Assembly (NCBI GenBank): GCA_003439945.1
Contig: QVRM01000429.1
Coordinates: 310,001 to 374,000 of the forward strand
Direction of reading: 5' to 3'
Length of the DNA: 64,000 nt
From: Dermanyssus gallinae
Lineage: Eukaryota > Arthropoda > Arachnida > Mesostigmata > Dermanyssidae
Positions 1 through 12,318 of this stretch are shown here, piece after piece. The position numbers and the translations under genes are program-made. Under the pieces are notes generated by a model, which worked only from the letters and a program-made list of their open reading frames with translations, searched no databases and had not been told where the DNA came from. Position 1 is the stretch's first letter. Every line of letters begins with the position of its first letter.

Positions 1-1319
1 CCTTCTCAGCGTGTCAGCTAATGTTGTTCCTAGTAAAGAGTTACTTTTTAAGCAAGGCAATAGATATGAGCTACTGATCGTATCGCAGCTGCGCAAGTCG
101 CATTCGAACCCGTTGGCAGACGAAGGCTCGTTGCAATGTGCGCAATTACGAGCCATCGTTTCTGGGACAATACACAGACGATTCAAACAAAGCAAAAAGC
201 TAGAAAAACACAATTACCGTACAGCAACACTGCCAGAAAGAGTGAGCGCTAACACACAAAACGCTAACCCGTAAAAGTGAAGGAAATTTGCCGGCCTGAG
301 CGGAGCGATCACAACCACGTCCGTCAACCACGGAGCTAAGATTACTAATACTACGCTGATCCTGCCGCCTTCGGAGTTGGAAATTTGCCGAAGATGGTAA
401 ACTGGGTAAAAACGGATCTCATTCACATGAGAGAAACGATTGGATTGTAGGCGGAATGGATACTTTAGCTAGAAGGTTGCAAGTACTGACACCTAAAAAT
501 AAGTAAAGCCTCAACAATATGCTAAAATAACAGCGCCATCGATCGTCTGCAGCTTGACGAAATATACGTGCACTAGGTTTTCCGGACGGCAGCATAAAAC
601 AGCAGTGATCTCTATTTAGTTGAATCGAATCTGCAACACAGCGAACAGAGGCGAGCTGCCTCAACAACGCCTGGCCTTGCTTAGCAAGAACGACAATGCG
701 CGTCCTGTGTTTGCCAATGATAATGACGTCCGCTTTGTAGGAAGAGAAAAAGCGCCGAAAACAAGGAGAACGCAACGAGATATCTATTCGCTCCTCGGAG
801 AGATCGAGCCTCGTTTTGCTGGCGAAGTTACTCAGGGGGCATTGTGTTTGCTTAGAACCTTGTTTGTTTTTATCAACAGTGACACGTCGCGCCATTGTAT
901 CTGCTGTGTCCTCGTAGCTGTTGTTGACTATTGCTATCGCGGCCATCTCTCGGGCCAGTGTGAGAGATCGCGCAGCTTCTAAACGGGCTTCGAAAAACAG
1001 GACAGTCTCTTGACGGGCTTGACGTGATGACGTGTGGGAGAGACGAGTTTTGAAAATGACGCAGGCAAGATTTTATAAATGCAAAAGATAGGACAGTTTC
1101 TAGAATGGGTTCAAATGATGATGACTGTAAGGCAGGTCATTCAAGGACTGCGGATATGTAGGGTATATCCGAAGCAAACTCAAAGGACGAACTGTTTTCT
1201 ATACGAATTCGAAGAGTGAGGCAGCCGCCTCATTGTCTGTGCCTTTTAATGCGCGGAGCTACCCAAGATGTGTAACGACAATGATTTAACTTTGAGGTAT
1301 TTAATTTGTTTCGTGTCCA
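1..1319. other. Unassigned AT-balanced DNA, no supported gene
   Basis: I see no recognisable gene here. A 175-codon minus-strand open frame (419-946) and a 120-codon plus-strand frame (620-982) overlap each other. Neither contains a motif I know, and frames of this length are expected by chance in a window this size. Confidence 0.5.
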
Positions 1320-2341
1320 AAATCATGGAACTAAGCCAACAAGCGTTCTGTCTTCCTAACCGCGGTGACATGCAAGGTATTGGAGAGAATCGTCTGCTTT
1401 GCAATCTTGAGCAGTGCTCAGCAACATAATCTGCTGAGAATTGCGCAGTTTTCCAACTGCAAGGGCCGGTCGACCACCGTTTGTCTGCGTATGTCCCACA
1501 ATCTCCGTACTGCCAGGAGGAAGGAATTGGAGAAGAAACTACTAAAGGAATTGGCCCCAAAATCATCCCGTGGATTTCTATTTTTGTGAAAATCTGGGGT
1601 GACATTATCATGTGAGGACCATATTCTTGTTGGTTGTCTGCAAGGTACTGTACTAGGTAGCCTCTTGTTTATGTTTTTTTATCGTATCCAAATCGGTTGA
1701 ATATGTAATACGCTAATAATATTAAGCTTTACGTGCTTATTCGGGATGATAATGATGCGAACGTGCTACAATATATACTAAACGACTTTATTGTGAAGTT
1801 GTTGAAGATGGGTCTGAAAGTATCCGCCCACAAGTGTGGAGTACTGCATCTTGGTATTAGGAATACCAAACATAACTGCATGTTAAACGGCCTAGCTCTG
1901 ACAAAAATGGAGTATGCAAAATACCTTTGTGTACGTTCACGTGAAATGCTTACTGTTGAACACTGGATACTCCGTGTTTTAAAACTGTACAAATCAAATG
2001 TTGGGCCACCATTAATGTATGAATGCCAGGTATGGAACCCTCCAAGACTGGGTGATCTTGGATTACTGGAAAGAATGCAGCGTCGCTTCCTAAGGGTTGA
2101 GAAGCAGTGTCGATTTGAAAGGCACGCCTTCGAGCTTAAATTCATAACCGAGCTATTAAAAGAAGCTGACAAAAGACAGCTGTGCCGCCTAATCAAAAAC
2201 AAAGATCTGTTTGACGTAATGTTTGAGATACAAGCAACGTCGAGTCGGGCAGGGCGTGTCATTGGGTCTCCAACCCAGACTACTAATGCTAAAGTGCCAC
2301 ACATATATCCATGGAAACTTGTGAAGCAATTAAACGAATAA
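1320..2341 (+). pseudogene. CR1/Jockey-like LINE reverse transcriptase, 3' part, decayed
   Basis: Remnant of the ORF2 reverse transcriptase of a non-LTR retrotransposon. In order on the plus strand: a finger-region stretch around 1360-1480 (VTCKVLERIV, then a GRSTT-like sequence), a degenerate palm motif near 1633-1675 (CLQGTVLGSLLF, matching the usual PQGSVLGPLLF), a mutated active site near 1710 (YANN where YADD is expected, so both catalytic aspartates are lost), then a 202-codon frame to the stop at 2341. That last frame has the thumb/C-terminal signature of CR1-like elements (KYLCVR, Y-x2-QVWNPP, LLERMQRRFLR). Frame changes separate the three blocks. The N-terminal endonuclease is not visible, as expected for a 5'-truncated copy. 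Identification as a LINE RT is firm; the clade is tentative. Confidence 0.75.
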
Positions 2342-2739
2342 AAACTAAAATTGTGTCAAACAAATCTGTACACGTTCAAAAGTCCATTAGAAAGGCCACA
2401 GATATTTATACACATATATAAATTCATGAAAGTATTCATACACATTACAAGTGGAAATCATATTTTTTTCTGGAGGCTTACGAAATGTAGTAATGCGACT
2501 GTCTAACATTGGATTGCCAACTGCAAGAACTTACACTGGTTACAGGATTTATTTTTTGAGAGGGCTAACTAGAAAAAGCAAAACGTACACACGGTTACCC
2601 ATGCAGGGTTGTCCTCAACTGCAAGTGTGGGCCGGTAGTGTGGGGTTCCAACCCCCTAAGTCCAGTCATGTCCCCCTCCCCCGCCCCCAGCAGGGAAGTG
2701 CTGTAAGCATTACTACAAACTACTAGGGGGGGGGGGTGT

Positions 2740-3360
2740 AATAGCCCGGTTTACTGGTCGCGCCGGCCCCCCGCAGCCAGAGAAAGCGACGGGCACCATG
2801 CGCATGCGGATAACCCACTCTTTCTCGGTTAGAATACGCCTCAAGGCATCCGCTCTGGATGTTGTTCCACTCTTCTTGCCAGCGGTCTAGTGTTGCCTTT
2901 CGCTCGACGTCCTCACTTCGTGTTGGATCTTCTCAGAGTCGGGAGAGTTGTTCCTTGGCTCTAAGATCCCATGGCACGGTGCCAACTAGCAACAGGGCCG
3001 CTTCCGTGCTGTTTATACTGCCCCAGCCATAATGTAGCAGAGTCCTTGAAACGATGGCCGAGGCAGTGCAAGTCGCATCTTTTGGTGACATCATCGAGCT
3101 GTGGCGTAGTGCGCCTGGCTGTGCGAAATAAGTGAAATGAAAACCATGTAGGGAATAACGCTTAATAAGTCGACACAGTAGATGAGCCGTATCCTTCGAT
3201 CCGTCCATTCGCATTGCCAGGGAAGCTGGAAACTCCCGCTGACAACAGGTTAACATGTTGTCCAATTTAGAACGATGTAAAAATCTTTCAAAATGGGACA
3301 GCAATTGGCAAACTTCAGAGGTAAGATCGTACTTCACAGGATCATTTCTGTAGTCGATCT
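2740..3360 (-). pseudogene. R1/Jockey-type LINE ORF2 C-terminal remnant
   Basis: Minus-strand coding-like region whose end resembles the post-RT C-terminus of R1/Jockey-group LINEs. The pattern TEAALLLVGTVPWDLRAKE matches the recurrent 'TEA-x-LAG-PP-DL-A-E' stretch, and past the 134-codon frame (3337-2933) it continues with a DRWQEEWN motif after a stop or frame change near 2930. No catalytic domain remains. The 3' side ends near a run of ten G at about 2727-2736. Probably an old, truncated copy. The upstream part of the frame (3337-3050) is not convincing RT sequence and may be frame-shifted. Confidence 0.55.
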
Positions 3361-3935
3361 AACGTATCCGCTTGCCGGATTCGTACACACAGTCAAGTAC
3401 TTGTTACGAACGTTTTAAACGTACGTGGAATACATGACAAACTTTATAGCTTTTTAAGATACGTGACAGACTTTGCGGTCTGACCGCAATAAACGAGCTC
3501 GTTCACCCACTGCAGTCGCCCTTCTTCTCCTGAACTCCATCATCGCATTTGTTTTGTTGACGTGTGTAGTGACCCCCTATTAACTTAACAAAATTCCTCT
3601 ACTGGTGCTATATAAATAGCACTGTGCGATAGCAACGTCAACAGCGTACATAATTGACGGGTCGTTACTATCACGATCCCTAAACAAGCTAGGCAAATTA
3701 CTATATTATTAGGGTATTAAGAACGTGAATAGCAGAGCTGGTAATTGAGCTAGTGAGCCTATTTGCTCGATTCGTGATGATCCGGGATTTGTCCCACCCT
3801 GTTGTCGTGCCCTGCGCGATCTAATTTGCGTGTTGTTCCTCGGATGAACAAAACAGTTTCAGACCGGAGCACATCATGTAGCCGTCAGCCAAAACGGCTT
3901 TTCATGAAAGTCGTGTTGCTTACTAGATGAGTGCA

Positions 3936-3967
<32 letters not shown>

Positions 3968-6900
3968 AGTAAGAAAGGTTAGACTATACAATGCGATCCG
4001 GAATCGTTTTGTTCATTCGAGGACGAACAATAGGCAAGTTAGATGGCAAAGCACTACAACAGGGCGGAACGAATCGAATCATCACTAATTTAACTAGATC
4101 CACTAGCTTAATTACCACTATATCAACTTCAGCCGCGCGGCGGTCGCTCGGGTTGCATTCTGCAGTAGAATGCAGGCCGTTAGGCGGCGGCTTGCACTAC
4201 GGTTTTAAACAGGCCAGCCGCGAGTAGGTGCAACCACCTCACTGCGGATCAAAGCTCTTGCTTTTATGCAATGGCAGTTTGCAAAGATACGCATACTCGC
4301 CATTATAGTTCCGCGCCATTGTTATCTATGAGCCCCATAGGTGACTAGCGACTGAAGTGCTAATACTGCAATAACAGTAGCAGCTACCCATCATAATTAT
4401 AATATTAACAGCCTACTAGTTACCCTAAATGTTGACAATCGTGCGTCTAATATATCTGCCGCTACTGCTATGTATTCTTACAGCTGTTGAGACGACTGAA
4501 AGTATATACAGCCCGAACGTTGACCGCAAAGCAAGCATGCTTGCATCGGAAAATCGGCTTTCTAAAGATGCTCATTTTAGGAAGTAAGTGCTGATACTCA
4601 CGAATATTGAGAAACTTGTCCGTTTATTGAGCATACCCTGTCAAGCCAAATACTCACGTTCTGCACATACGTGCAGTGCAATTAAGGTGTGTGCAAATTA
4701 GGGCCACGCATTTCTAAGCCCGCCAAGGTACACCCCTCGGTTGCAGTACCTCTCGGGTGGACTGTTTCGTTGCTTTTATTGTCCCTCGTTCATACTTTGA
4801 GCCATTTTATCAAATTAAAGGCTACTTTCACACCACATATCTCTCCTCGTCTTGTCTCCACTTTAGGTTAATTTAAGCAAGGCATTTAGCGTCAATAATT
4901 AGTAAGTCTCGCGTTCACGCGCTACTAGACGAAACTGCGTATAAATTCAACGCGATACAAAGATGCCGCTGCACGTAGAACCATCTACTGCGCTGCTAAA
5001 AAATATCTTAAAAATTACTTTGGCGCCCTTCAATCAGCCTAAAACTGCGCCAATTTTGCAGTCAGCGCCGCAGATCAAGATTTATAGACATAGACGTGAC
5101 GACCGATTCCGTCTAAGATGAACAAGCACATTCTAACCTGCCAAGTCGTGTACAGAAGTAAACTCTGAAACAACTTTCACTCACCTCACTTAACTAAACA
5201 GGCCCGATTGTTTATTTGTTCCAGGGGATTTAGGCATACATGACACTCAAGCGTTGCTAGCAGCCTGCATAACTAGTTTGCGATTCACAGGTCTACGAAA
5301 CGCGGATTCTTTTCCATCCCCTAGGCCCAATTTTATTTTAGCATTCAAAGCTCGCGTTGTCGTGATTTAAAACGCAAGACGGCAAGAAATTTTATATCTA
5401 TCCAATAACAAATCCTAGATGTATCCGCTCATTTGTGGTGACCCCTTTCCACATGACTTTTGCAAAACGGCGTCTTCTATGAGTTCAAGCTTTTCCAGGA
5501 ACTTAACCGACTTCATCTCGTCTGGATTTCCATTGGACGACACTCAATATACGCTGCACTCAGTCATGAGCGACATTGGCCACTATGCAGGCAGAAACTC
5601 CCCCTGCTAACATCTTCTTGGGTGCTAGAGAAGCTTTTGGTTGTTTTGACCAGAGTCTCATTATTCTGTCGCGGTTTGCTACCCTAGAGGCTCTGACAAT
5701 AACACTCAGTGGTTTTCGCGTTTGCATGTTTTCTGCGCCGAAATGAGCTCATCCGCAATCGACACTGAAGCACGCGCTGATTGCGATACTGTATCAACAC
5801 ATATTTTCCGTTGACCTTATTTGCTGGTTACACATACAAACTTCATACACGATCGCTTAGGCATCCGCGGGTAAAACGATCGTCAACTTTTGCGCCTAAC
5901 ATCTCTACCTCTCACAGCACCGTACCGTTTCATTCTGCAGTCATAGGGTTACGACGGTCAATCAAAACCTAGGTCAGCAATTATTTTAGTAAGAAGCATA
6001 TATCTTTTTTACTCTACCAAATGAGCCATCATTCTACTCCCTACATTCCCTACACGGCTTTTCTAGCTATGCTAGGTAATTGCTCAGGCTTACAGCAACT
6101 GTGATCCCCGCACAAGATAACGATGGAACTCGTTACTGACCAAGACGAATGAATTCGCCTATGCTAAACTATTCAGAAGAGCTTGATTAGCTTTTTTATC
6201 GTCCAAGAAATATCTAAAAATTATACGTATTGTAGCTAGTCAGTGTGCCGTTGGAAGAGCCATTCAGATTAAATTTCGTTAAATTTGCGCCGTTAACTGT
6301 GCTTTGTACAGCAAAAGAAGTACAAATGCGTGGTGGTCTTCTTCACGATCTTCCCTTCACGTCTTGTCAAACAGTGATCCGGATCACCTAGTGTTACCAA
6401 AATAATTCCTGCCTAGTCCGTGGACTCTGTAAAACATACCGATGCGCTCGATATTGGCATCGAGGCAGAGTTTGCCCTGGAGCTGTCCTACAATAAAGTT
6501 TGTTGCGAGTGCCATGTTCTGCATCGTCGGTCGCAGTTTACCACCTGTGGCCTACACGTAGTATCGTAGCAGGCCCTGCTGTCGACGTTGCGTTTTATGA
6601 CCTAGAGACGGATCTCTGGGCCGTTTTCTAATACCCGTCTTCACAACCCGCTGCAATCTCAATTTCTTTTCGACAGGCAGACAGCATACTCGTGTGTCAT
6701 AGATAACCTCTTCATCACGGCACCTTTTGCCAAGTCCTATTCGCTGAAGCGCGTACCAACAAATAACGGCGCTTAGTATGCTGATGCGTAACCTCTTTAA
6801 GATCGAGGGGTGGCTTATACACACACACATACAGATACGAGACATTATCGGCACAATACGACAACAACGGCCACGACCCCACGACTGCGATAAGGAATGC

Positions 6901-7196
6901 AACCCAATCTTGACATATTGGCCTTTGCCGGACAACGGGCACCAGTCCATTACGGGCGGTATTTTGGCAACTTTCGTCAAAATGTCACTTCACATGCAGG
7001 AAGAGGGACACACGTCTGCAAGGCTAGAAAAAAACAATACTATTAACAATAACAACAAAACTGAAAAAGATCTAAATCGTGAAAAGATCTAGCAACCCGG
7101 TACTTTAGCTGTAAGCCCTATAACCGCACTTCTGAGCCTCTGATCGAAAAGTTCTAGTACTTTGAATTTTAAAAACTGAACCGAAACCACCAATGT
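3361..7196. other. About 3.8 kb without a supported gene
   Basis: AT-rich DNA with one (TA)n tract (3941-3967). Open frames are short and lack motifs. A TATA-like sequence lies at about 3610-3617 and an AATAAA at 3489-3494, but they do not belong to any element or gene I can outline. A small palindrome built on GCATTCTGCAG lies near 4154-4172. Confidence 0.5.
3941..3967. repeat. (TA)n microsatellite
   Basis: About 13 copies of the TA dinucleotide, preceded by a short TATATG-type impure stretch. Confidence 0.9.
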
Positions 7197-7624
7197 CCTC
7201 CAGCTCACAGAAAATGAAGGAGCAACGAATCTGCGTCAAATACTGTATTAAAAATAAATCATACGTTCTAAAGTAGTGGAAATGTCACGAACTGCTTATG
7301 GGTTGCACACAGCAACCCAAAACACTGGGTCTACGTGGTGCCGTCGATTTAGTGAGGCACGCGATGATATCGAAGACGACCCCTGTTTGCTCTTCCACGT
7401 TAATAACACAAGAATGCTTTCAAAAACTCCGTGATATCGTACTCAACAATCTCCAAACTACGATGAGTGAGATAGCTGAGAAATTGGAAGTATCAAATGA
7501 ATCAGGTGTAGCAGTCTTGACCGACATTTTATGCATCAGAAGACTGAAAGCCAAATTATTTCCTAAAAATGTTGAAAATCTAGCAAATGAACGCCTGTCG
7601 GGAAATGTTCCAATTGAAATTTAG
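7197..7624 (+). pseudogene. Mariner transposase N-terminal fragment, decayed
   Basis: Remnant of the DNA-binding half of a mariner transposase. The first helix-turn-helix is readable from about 7214 (MKEQRICVKYC). After a stop near 7275 the reading continues in another frame (AYGLHTATQNTG, RRFSEARDDIEDDP). It then returns to the frame opening at 7298, with the second helix-turn-helix and linker (RDIVLNNLQTTMSEIAEKL, then ILC-x-RRLKAKLFPKN). These match the usual mariner order. The catalytic D,D34D domain is missing, so the copy is 3'-truncated as well as frame-shifted. It is not a recent relative of the two longer mariners in this window. Confidence 0.8.
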
Positions 7625-7727
7625 GGTGGTAGCACAAGACCCTGGGTTGCTTTTTAGAGAGTGACTAAAGGTGCTTCCGATTAGAGAGTCAATGTCAAGG
7701 CAGCGCTGATTCAACACCTATATGTAT

Positions 7728-8592
7728 ACAACGCGGGCGAGTGAGGCTTTCAGGTGAAGGCATGCCGAAGTTAGGAAAACTATCGGCAGACAGCCTTTGA
7801 TAGCTTTCATTAGCACTGTGAAACTGTGACAATATTTAGACGGTGTATTGCAGCGTGTTGCCTTTACCCACGCCGCAGTTAGAATAGCAACTGCCTTTTT
7901 TAGACACACGCTTGAATTTGTTTAGTCTGTAGTCGCTTTGATGCGTGGATCAACAAGTTTTATCTACTAGCAATCTTTACTTCAACAAATTTATATTTAG
8001 GGTAATCTTCGGAAATCGACATAGCGTTTAAATGCACTTAATATGCCATAACTCCGTAATCTTATATTTGACTCCAACAAAAAGTGTCGCCTGTATGATG
8101 CTAAGTTGTGTGATGTAGGTTTAGGAAACCTATACACATTGAGTACATGCAATCGTCAAGCCGCAAGATAAAATTTGCAGACGAAGAGGGGGTTTCTCTT
8201 CTTATAATTAGCTAGCTCGCAGAATCTTCGGCCTAGTCTGCTCAATGCAAAGCGGTTTAAGAACTTCTAGAATTATGCTATTTATAATATTTTGGCAGGA
8301 GGTTTTTAGTATATGAATCCCTTTGTCTTGTAGGTTATTGTCAGTTTACTAATTACTGACACTCAATGTGGATTTCAGCTAAGTATAAATGCTTGTATTA
8401 CATTTTGATGCATTCTTAAGTCCATTCGTTATAGATGCGAATGTCTTTCGCCTGGTAAGTAAAGAGCCTTTCTTTGAATGCCGTTGACTTTAATTATTTT
8501 GATATTAATTCGGGTTAATTACACAGGAACGAAGTTGACAGCGTCTATAAATAAAACAGTACGGTCGGCACTTGTTTCTCTTTACAGGGAAG
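7728..8592 (+). repeat. Diverged direct duplication, unit A
   Basis: About 865 bp that matches unit B (8894-9690) colinearly on the same strand with many substitutions and small indels. Shared anchors include the CAGACAGCCTTTGATAG block, GGAAAACTATCG, CAACAAAAAGTG followed by GATGCTAAG, a GTATAAATGCTTGTATTACA block, and a final TTTGTTTCTCTTTAC block. No open frame is conserved between the two units, so they look non-coding. Confidence 0.85.
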
Positions 8593-8893
8593 TAGTTCTC
8601 ATTGTGACATAGTTTCGATTTTTATTTAGTATGGTGTAGTCATTTTTTATATGACGTTACTATTGTGAGCACAAAATATGATGCATTTTTTTCATCCTGA
8701 AGTATGTATATATATATGTATGCACACACTTGCACACGCAGCTGATTACTCCTGTCTAGGGCTTGTATACACATAAAAAATATTAATATCAAGGCTCATT
8801 GCCACACGGCACGGATACCCAAATATATCTCTGCACAGTGTCTTGGCTTGGTAAACATCGTCAAGAAACGGCGTTATTTTTTACGACGTAGAA

Positions 8894-9690
8894 ACAACAC
8901 GAGTGAATGAGGTTTTCAGGTGGAGGCATGTCGAAGTCAGGAAAACTATCGACAGACAGCCTTTGATAGTGTTCTGCCTTCGTTAGCACTGTGAAATTGT
9001 ATTGACCCAAGTTAGACGGCAACGTATTGCGCTCACCCACGCCTTAGTTAGAAAAGCAACTGTCTTTTGCATACACACATTTGCATTTGTTTAGTCCGTA
9101 GTCGCTTCAATGCGCGTTCTTTTTACATTTTTTGGCAATGTTTATTTGTCTTTTAGGGTATTCCTCGGAAAACGAGATAGCGTTTACACTTACATACTAT
9201 GCTGTATCTCCCTTGTCGTATATTTGGTTCCAACAAAAAGTGTTGCCTGAATGATGCTAAGTCGTGTGATGTAAGTTTAGGAAACCAATACGTATTAAGT
9301 AAATACAATCGTTAGACCGCGAAATTCAGTATGCAGACACAGGGTGCTTTTCTTTTATTGGTATTTTCTAGTCCGCGAGAATCACCGGCCTAGCCTGCTT
9401 ATCGCAAAGCCATTTAAGGACTACTAGAATTATGCTCGATAATGCCTTGTAGCTTATTGTCAGTCATTAATAACTGACATTCAATGTGAATTTCTGCTAA
9501 GTATAAATGCTTGTATTACATTGTATTACATTCTTAAGTCCTTTTATTACAGATGCAAATATGTTCCTTGCTAAGGGAAGAGTTTTTCTTTGAATGCTTT
9601 TGACTCTATTAATTCTGAAATTATTCGGATTAATTACATAATAACGGCGCATATAAATGACACAGCATTTGTTTCTCTTTACGGGGAAAT
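8894..9690 (+). repeat. Diverged direct duplication, unit B
   Basis: Partner of unit A, about 1.1-1.17 kb downstream in the same orientation. It lacks about 45 bp present in A around 8285-8330. It ends at about 9690, right where LINE-derived coding sequence begins, so the LINE fragment either defines the break or inserted at it. Confidence 0.85.
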
Positions 9691-9692
9691 AA

Positions 9693-10010
9693 GCAATGTC
9701 CGAAAACTGTCCGTTTTCTCAGCCGTGAAGCTCTTCGTGCTTAAGATTATTCCGGGTTTGATATGTGGTCTTGACAGGGTGTGGCACTTCATCACGTTGG
9801 CAAATTCTAACCAGCTTGAGAGGTGTTTTTCTTTATATATGAAGCGAGTGCTTTGCTTACCTATCCAAGCAAGGAGCCGCGTTGTGTATCTCATGTCAGG
9901 CTGTCTACCAGCTACTGAAACAATCCGAGTATGGCTGAAGATGCCGCGCACAGTATCTTACGAATGTTCTATTTCAGGGTGGGAAGCTAAAGCCGAACAG
10001 GCCAGACAAA
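9693..10010 (+). pseudogene. LINE ORF2 C-terminal domain fragment (copy 1)
   Basis: Part of a 176-codon frame (9590-10120). From residue about 35 it resembles the region after the RT palm in a LINE family I associate with chelicerates: LFVLKIIPGLICG, then a VWH block, then YMKRVLCLP, then ARSRVVYLM. The first 34 codons come from duplication unit B and are not LINE. It corresponds to the same domain as the fragment at 10.5 kb. No catalytic residues are present. Family naming is from memory and uncertain. Confidence 0.5.
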
Positions 10011-10486
10011 ACGGCCAGCTGGGGGTTTGGAGGTACTCAGTGCCCCGTACCTTTGGTCTGGTCTTGCATGTCACAGTGGACACGTATACACCATGTACAT
10101 TTTGCATGGCTCGAACATAGTAGGAACGTACACTACCTGGCATGTTCAAACGCCGTCTTTCACGGGTAATATGAGTTATGCATCGGCCGGTTTTGCCTGG
10201 AAAGGTGTGCCATGTACCATGCAGTAGAATGCACAGTACTGGAGAAACAGTCATTGCACTACTTTTCTCACCGAAAGCGTGAAGAAGATAAAGCATTATG
10301 AAAAAATCCTTATGAACTGTATACTATAGTCAATTTGTGTGAAATAAGCACAATTGAACTAATCGACAAATAATTACATATGTACCGGTCTTATTGAGTT
10401 CAGACACGTTAGCAAACTAATAACTAACAACCTCGAGACGATAAAATTATTAATCGGGGTAATTTTCTCGTCTCGAGATACAACCT

Positions 10487-11110
10487 TTTTTGCGACATGT
10501 AACTGAGCGTTGTAGAAAAACGCTTATCGCGGCAGCTGGTATCAGAAACCCAACACAGTTGTCCGTTCGAACGGCTATGACATTATTCACGCTCAAAGTG
10601 GCACCCGTAGCTGCTTACGGTATCCAAGTGACGTGGAAACATCTTAGCACTTTGCATTCATATGGCAGTTGGATAGGGTGAAGCCAGCTTTCTTAAAGCG
10701 AGTACTTGGCCTTCCGTCAAATTCGCGCAACAATTCGCGTTAATATGCTCGCGGGCTTAATATAATTTATTGATGAACTCGTAGACCACTTTAATTTACA
10801 GCAGACAGTCGTTCCCTGAAAACGTCTCGGCATGAGTATTCTCAAAAAATTCTCTAATTCCCAGAGACTTTGATTTATCACCACCTATGACTAACCAGGC
10901 CTGGAAGGAGTCTCTCCGGCCATGTCGTCACCTCACTACTCGCTACAGTGTTCACGGATTTCATCATCTACTATGTCAGGCTGTCTGCTGGCTTTCATGA
11001 ACCCAAAGAAGACTGCAAAGGATGTCCATGTCCTCTGCATCACCTACCCGATCGTACTGAACCCGTGTCGCTTTGTCAGCTCCAGCGAGAATACTCGTAA
11101 AACATTTTTA
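10487..11110 (+). pseudogene. LINE ORF2 C-terminal domain fragment (copy 2)
   Basis: Same domain as copy 1 but more complete. It begins with RCRKTLIAAAGIRNP, LSVRTAMTLF and TLKVAPVAAYGIQ. After a frameshift near 10670 it continues as LDRVKPAFLKRVLGLP, and after a gap with stops it ends with a block near 10905-10990 (RHLTTRYSVHGFHHLLC) typical of the C-terminal tail. It is disabled by several stops and frame changes. With copy 1 this gives two truncated pieces of one LINE family about 0.5 kb apart in the same orientation. Confidence 0.55.
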
Positions 11111-11588
11111 CCATGTCTGTCATATATATTGTATTCGTATATACAAATCTAATCAGGGTGCACTTCAAATCAATGACATTAAAATAACTAACAATGTGCT
11201 CATTATTGCCGCTGGTTCTTGTAGAGTGAAAAAACAGTAGGCCGTTTCTTCTACACGTATACTCTGCGTGCATGAACCGTCGGTTACATTAAACGACGTG
11301 CCAACAAGAACCCGTGTATTATTTGGGCACATACATGCTGTATCGGCTTCTCCGTTAATGTCCAGGCTGATCTGCGTAAACAGCTACCTTATAGACCCTA
11401 ATGTATGCCTTAGACAATTGAAAGAGCAACGCTCTTTCGTCAATGTTGCATAGTTGATGTATTTGTGTTCCTGTACTTTTGTAAAGGAAAACTATTGCCG
11501 GTTGTTCTAAAAATAATTTATTTTAAAATCTGGCTCCAATGCATTTAAACAATAACGCCGAGATTTCGACACACGTTTTTCGTGTGGA
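11111..11588. other. No supported gene
   Basis: AT-rich spacer between the LINE remnant and a SINE. The short open frames carry no motif. Confidence 0.5.
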
Positions 11589-11757
11589 ATCTAGACTGAG
11601 GCCAACATTTAATGTCCACGGAATTGCTTTTGCATGACTTGGTGAGACGGACTCCATAGATATAAATCTGCAACGGCGGAAACCGAACCCGCAAATTTAT
11701 GTGCCTCCTCCGGTCGCAAGGCGTACGCGGATGCACCACTCCATCGCGATCGGCCTT
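11589..11757 (-). repeat. SINE family A copy 1 (tRNA-derived)
   Basis: Reverse-strand copy of a short interspersed element shared by five sites in this window. Read on the minus strand it has the GCCTTGCGACCGGAGGAG block, the degraded B-box GGTTCGGTTTCC, a TATCTATGGAGTCCGTCT block and the tail GACATTAAATGTTGGC. It is the most diverged copy, so probably old. Its family pattern (pol III B-box, about 175 bp, shared 3' tail) is clear by comparison with the copy at 21985. Confidence 0.8.
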
Positions 11758-12246
11758 TCTAATCACATTTAGACGTAGCGTCTAATCCTCCTCGGGGATC
11801 AATAAATTGGCCCAAGGGACCTAATACTAGGGCGCAGCTATACCAAACATTTTGTCTGAATGCGTCGGTACGTCAGTGGCTTCATTAAAAAATATGTTGG
11901 AAAACAATGCCCGGCTAGCCCCATCGGTTTAATATACATTTCGTGTATACACAGTCACTTCTAGATAATATATTGTCGCCACCGTCATTTTGTTAGAAAC
12001 ATACTTCTTGGAGCGACTCCCAAAATGTTGGCCACTGTTTTGAACTGAACAAACTACGTTGCCTTTTCGAGCTTTAATGAAGAAGTTGTGAAACATTCCG
12101 CCCAGCCAGCAGTTTTTATGAAGTTTGCCACAATTGTAATAGCTTTGCTTTCGCTAGGTCGAGTTTCTGAACGCATCTAAGTAACCATTCATTTTAACCT
12201 TGAACTTTTATTAAAGACCCTATTTTTGGACATACATCTCTGCTTC

Positions 12247-12318
<72 letters not shown>

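Noticed and set aside
419..946. 175-codon minus-strand ORF
   Set aside because: No motif, overlaps a 120-codon frame on the other strand, and its length is compatible with chance in 64 kb.
3480..3640. Solo LTR (AATAAA, TGTAGTGACC, TATAAATA)
   Set aside because: The signals are in the wrong order for one LTR, and no terminal repeats or target duplication could be found.
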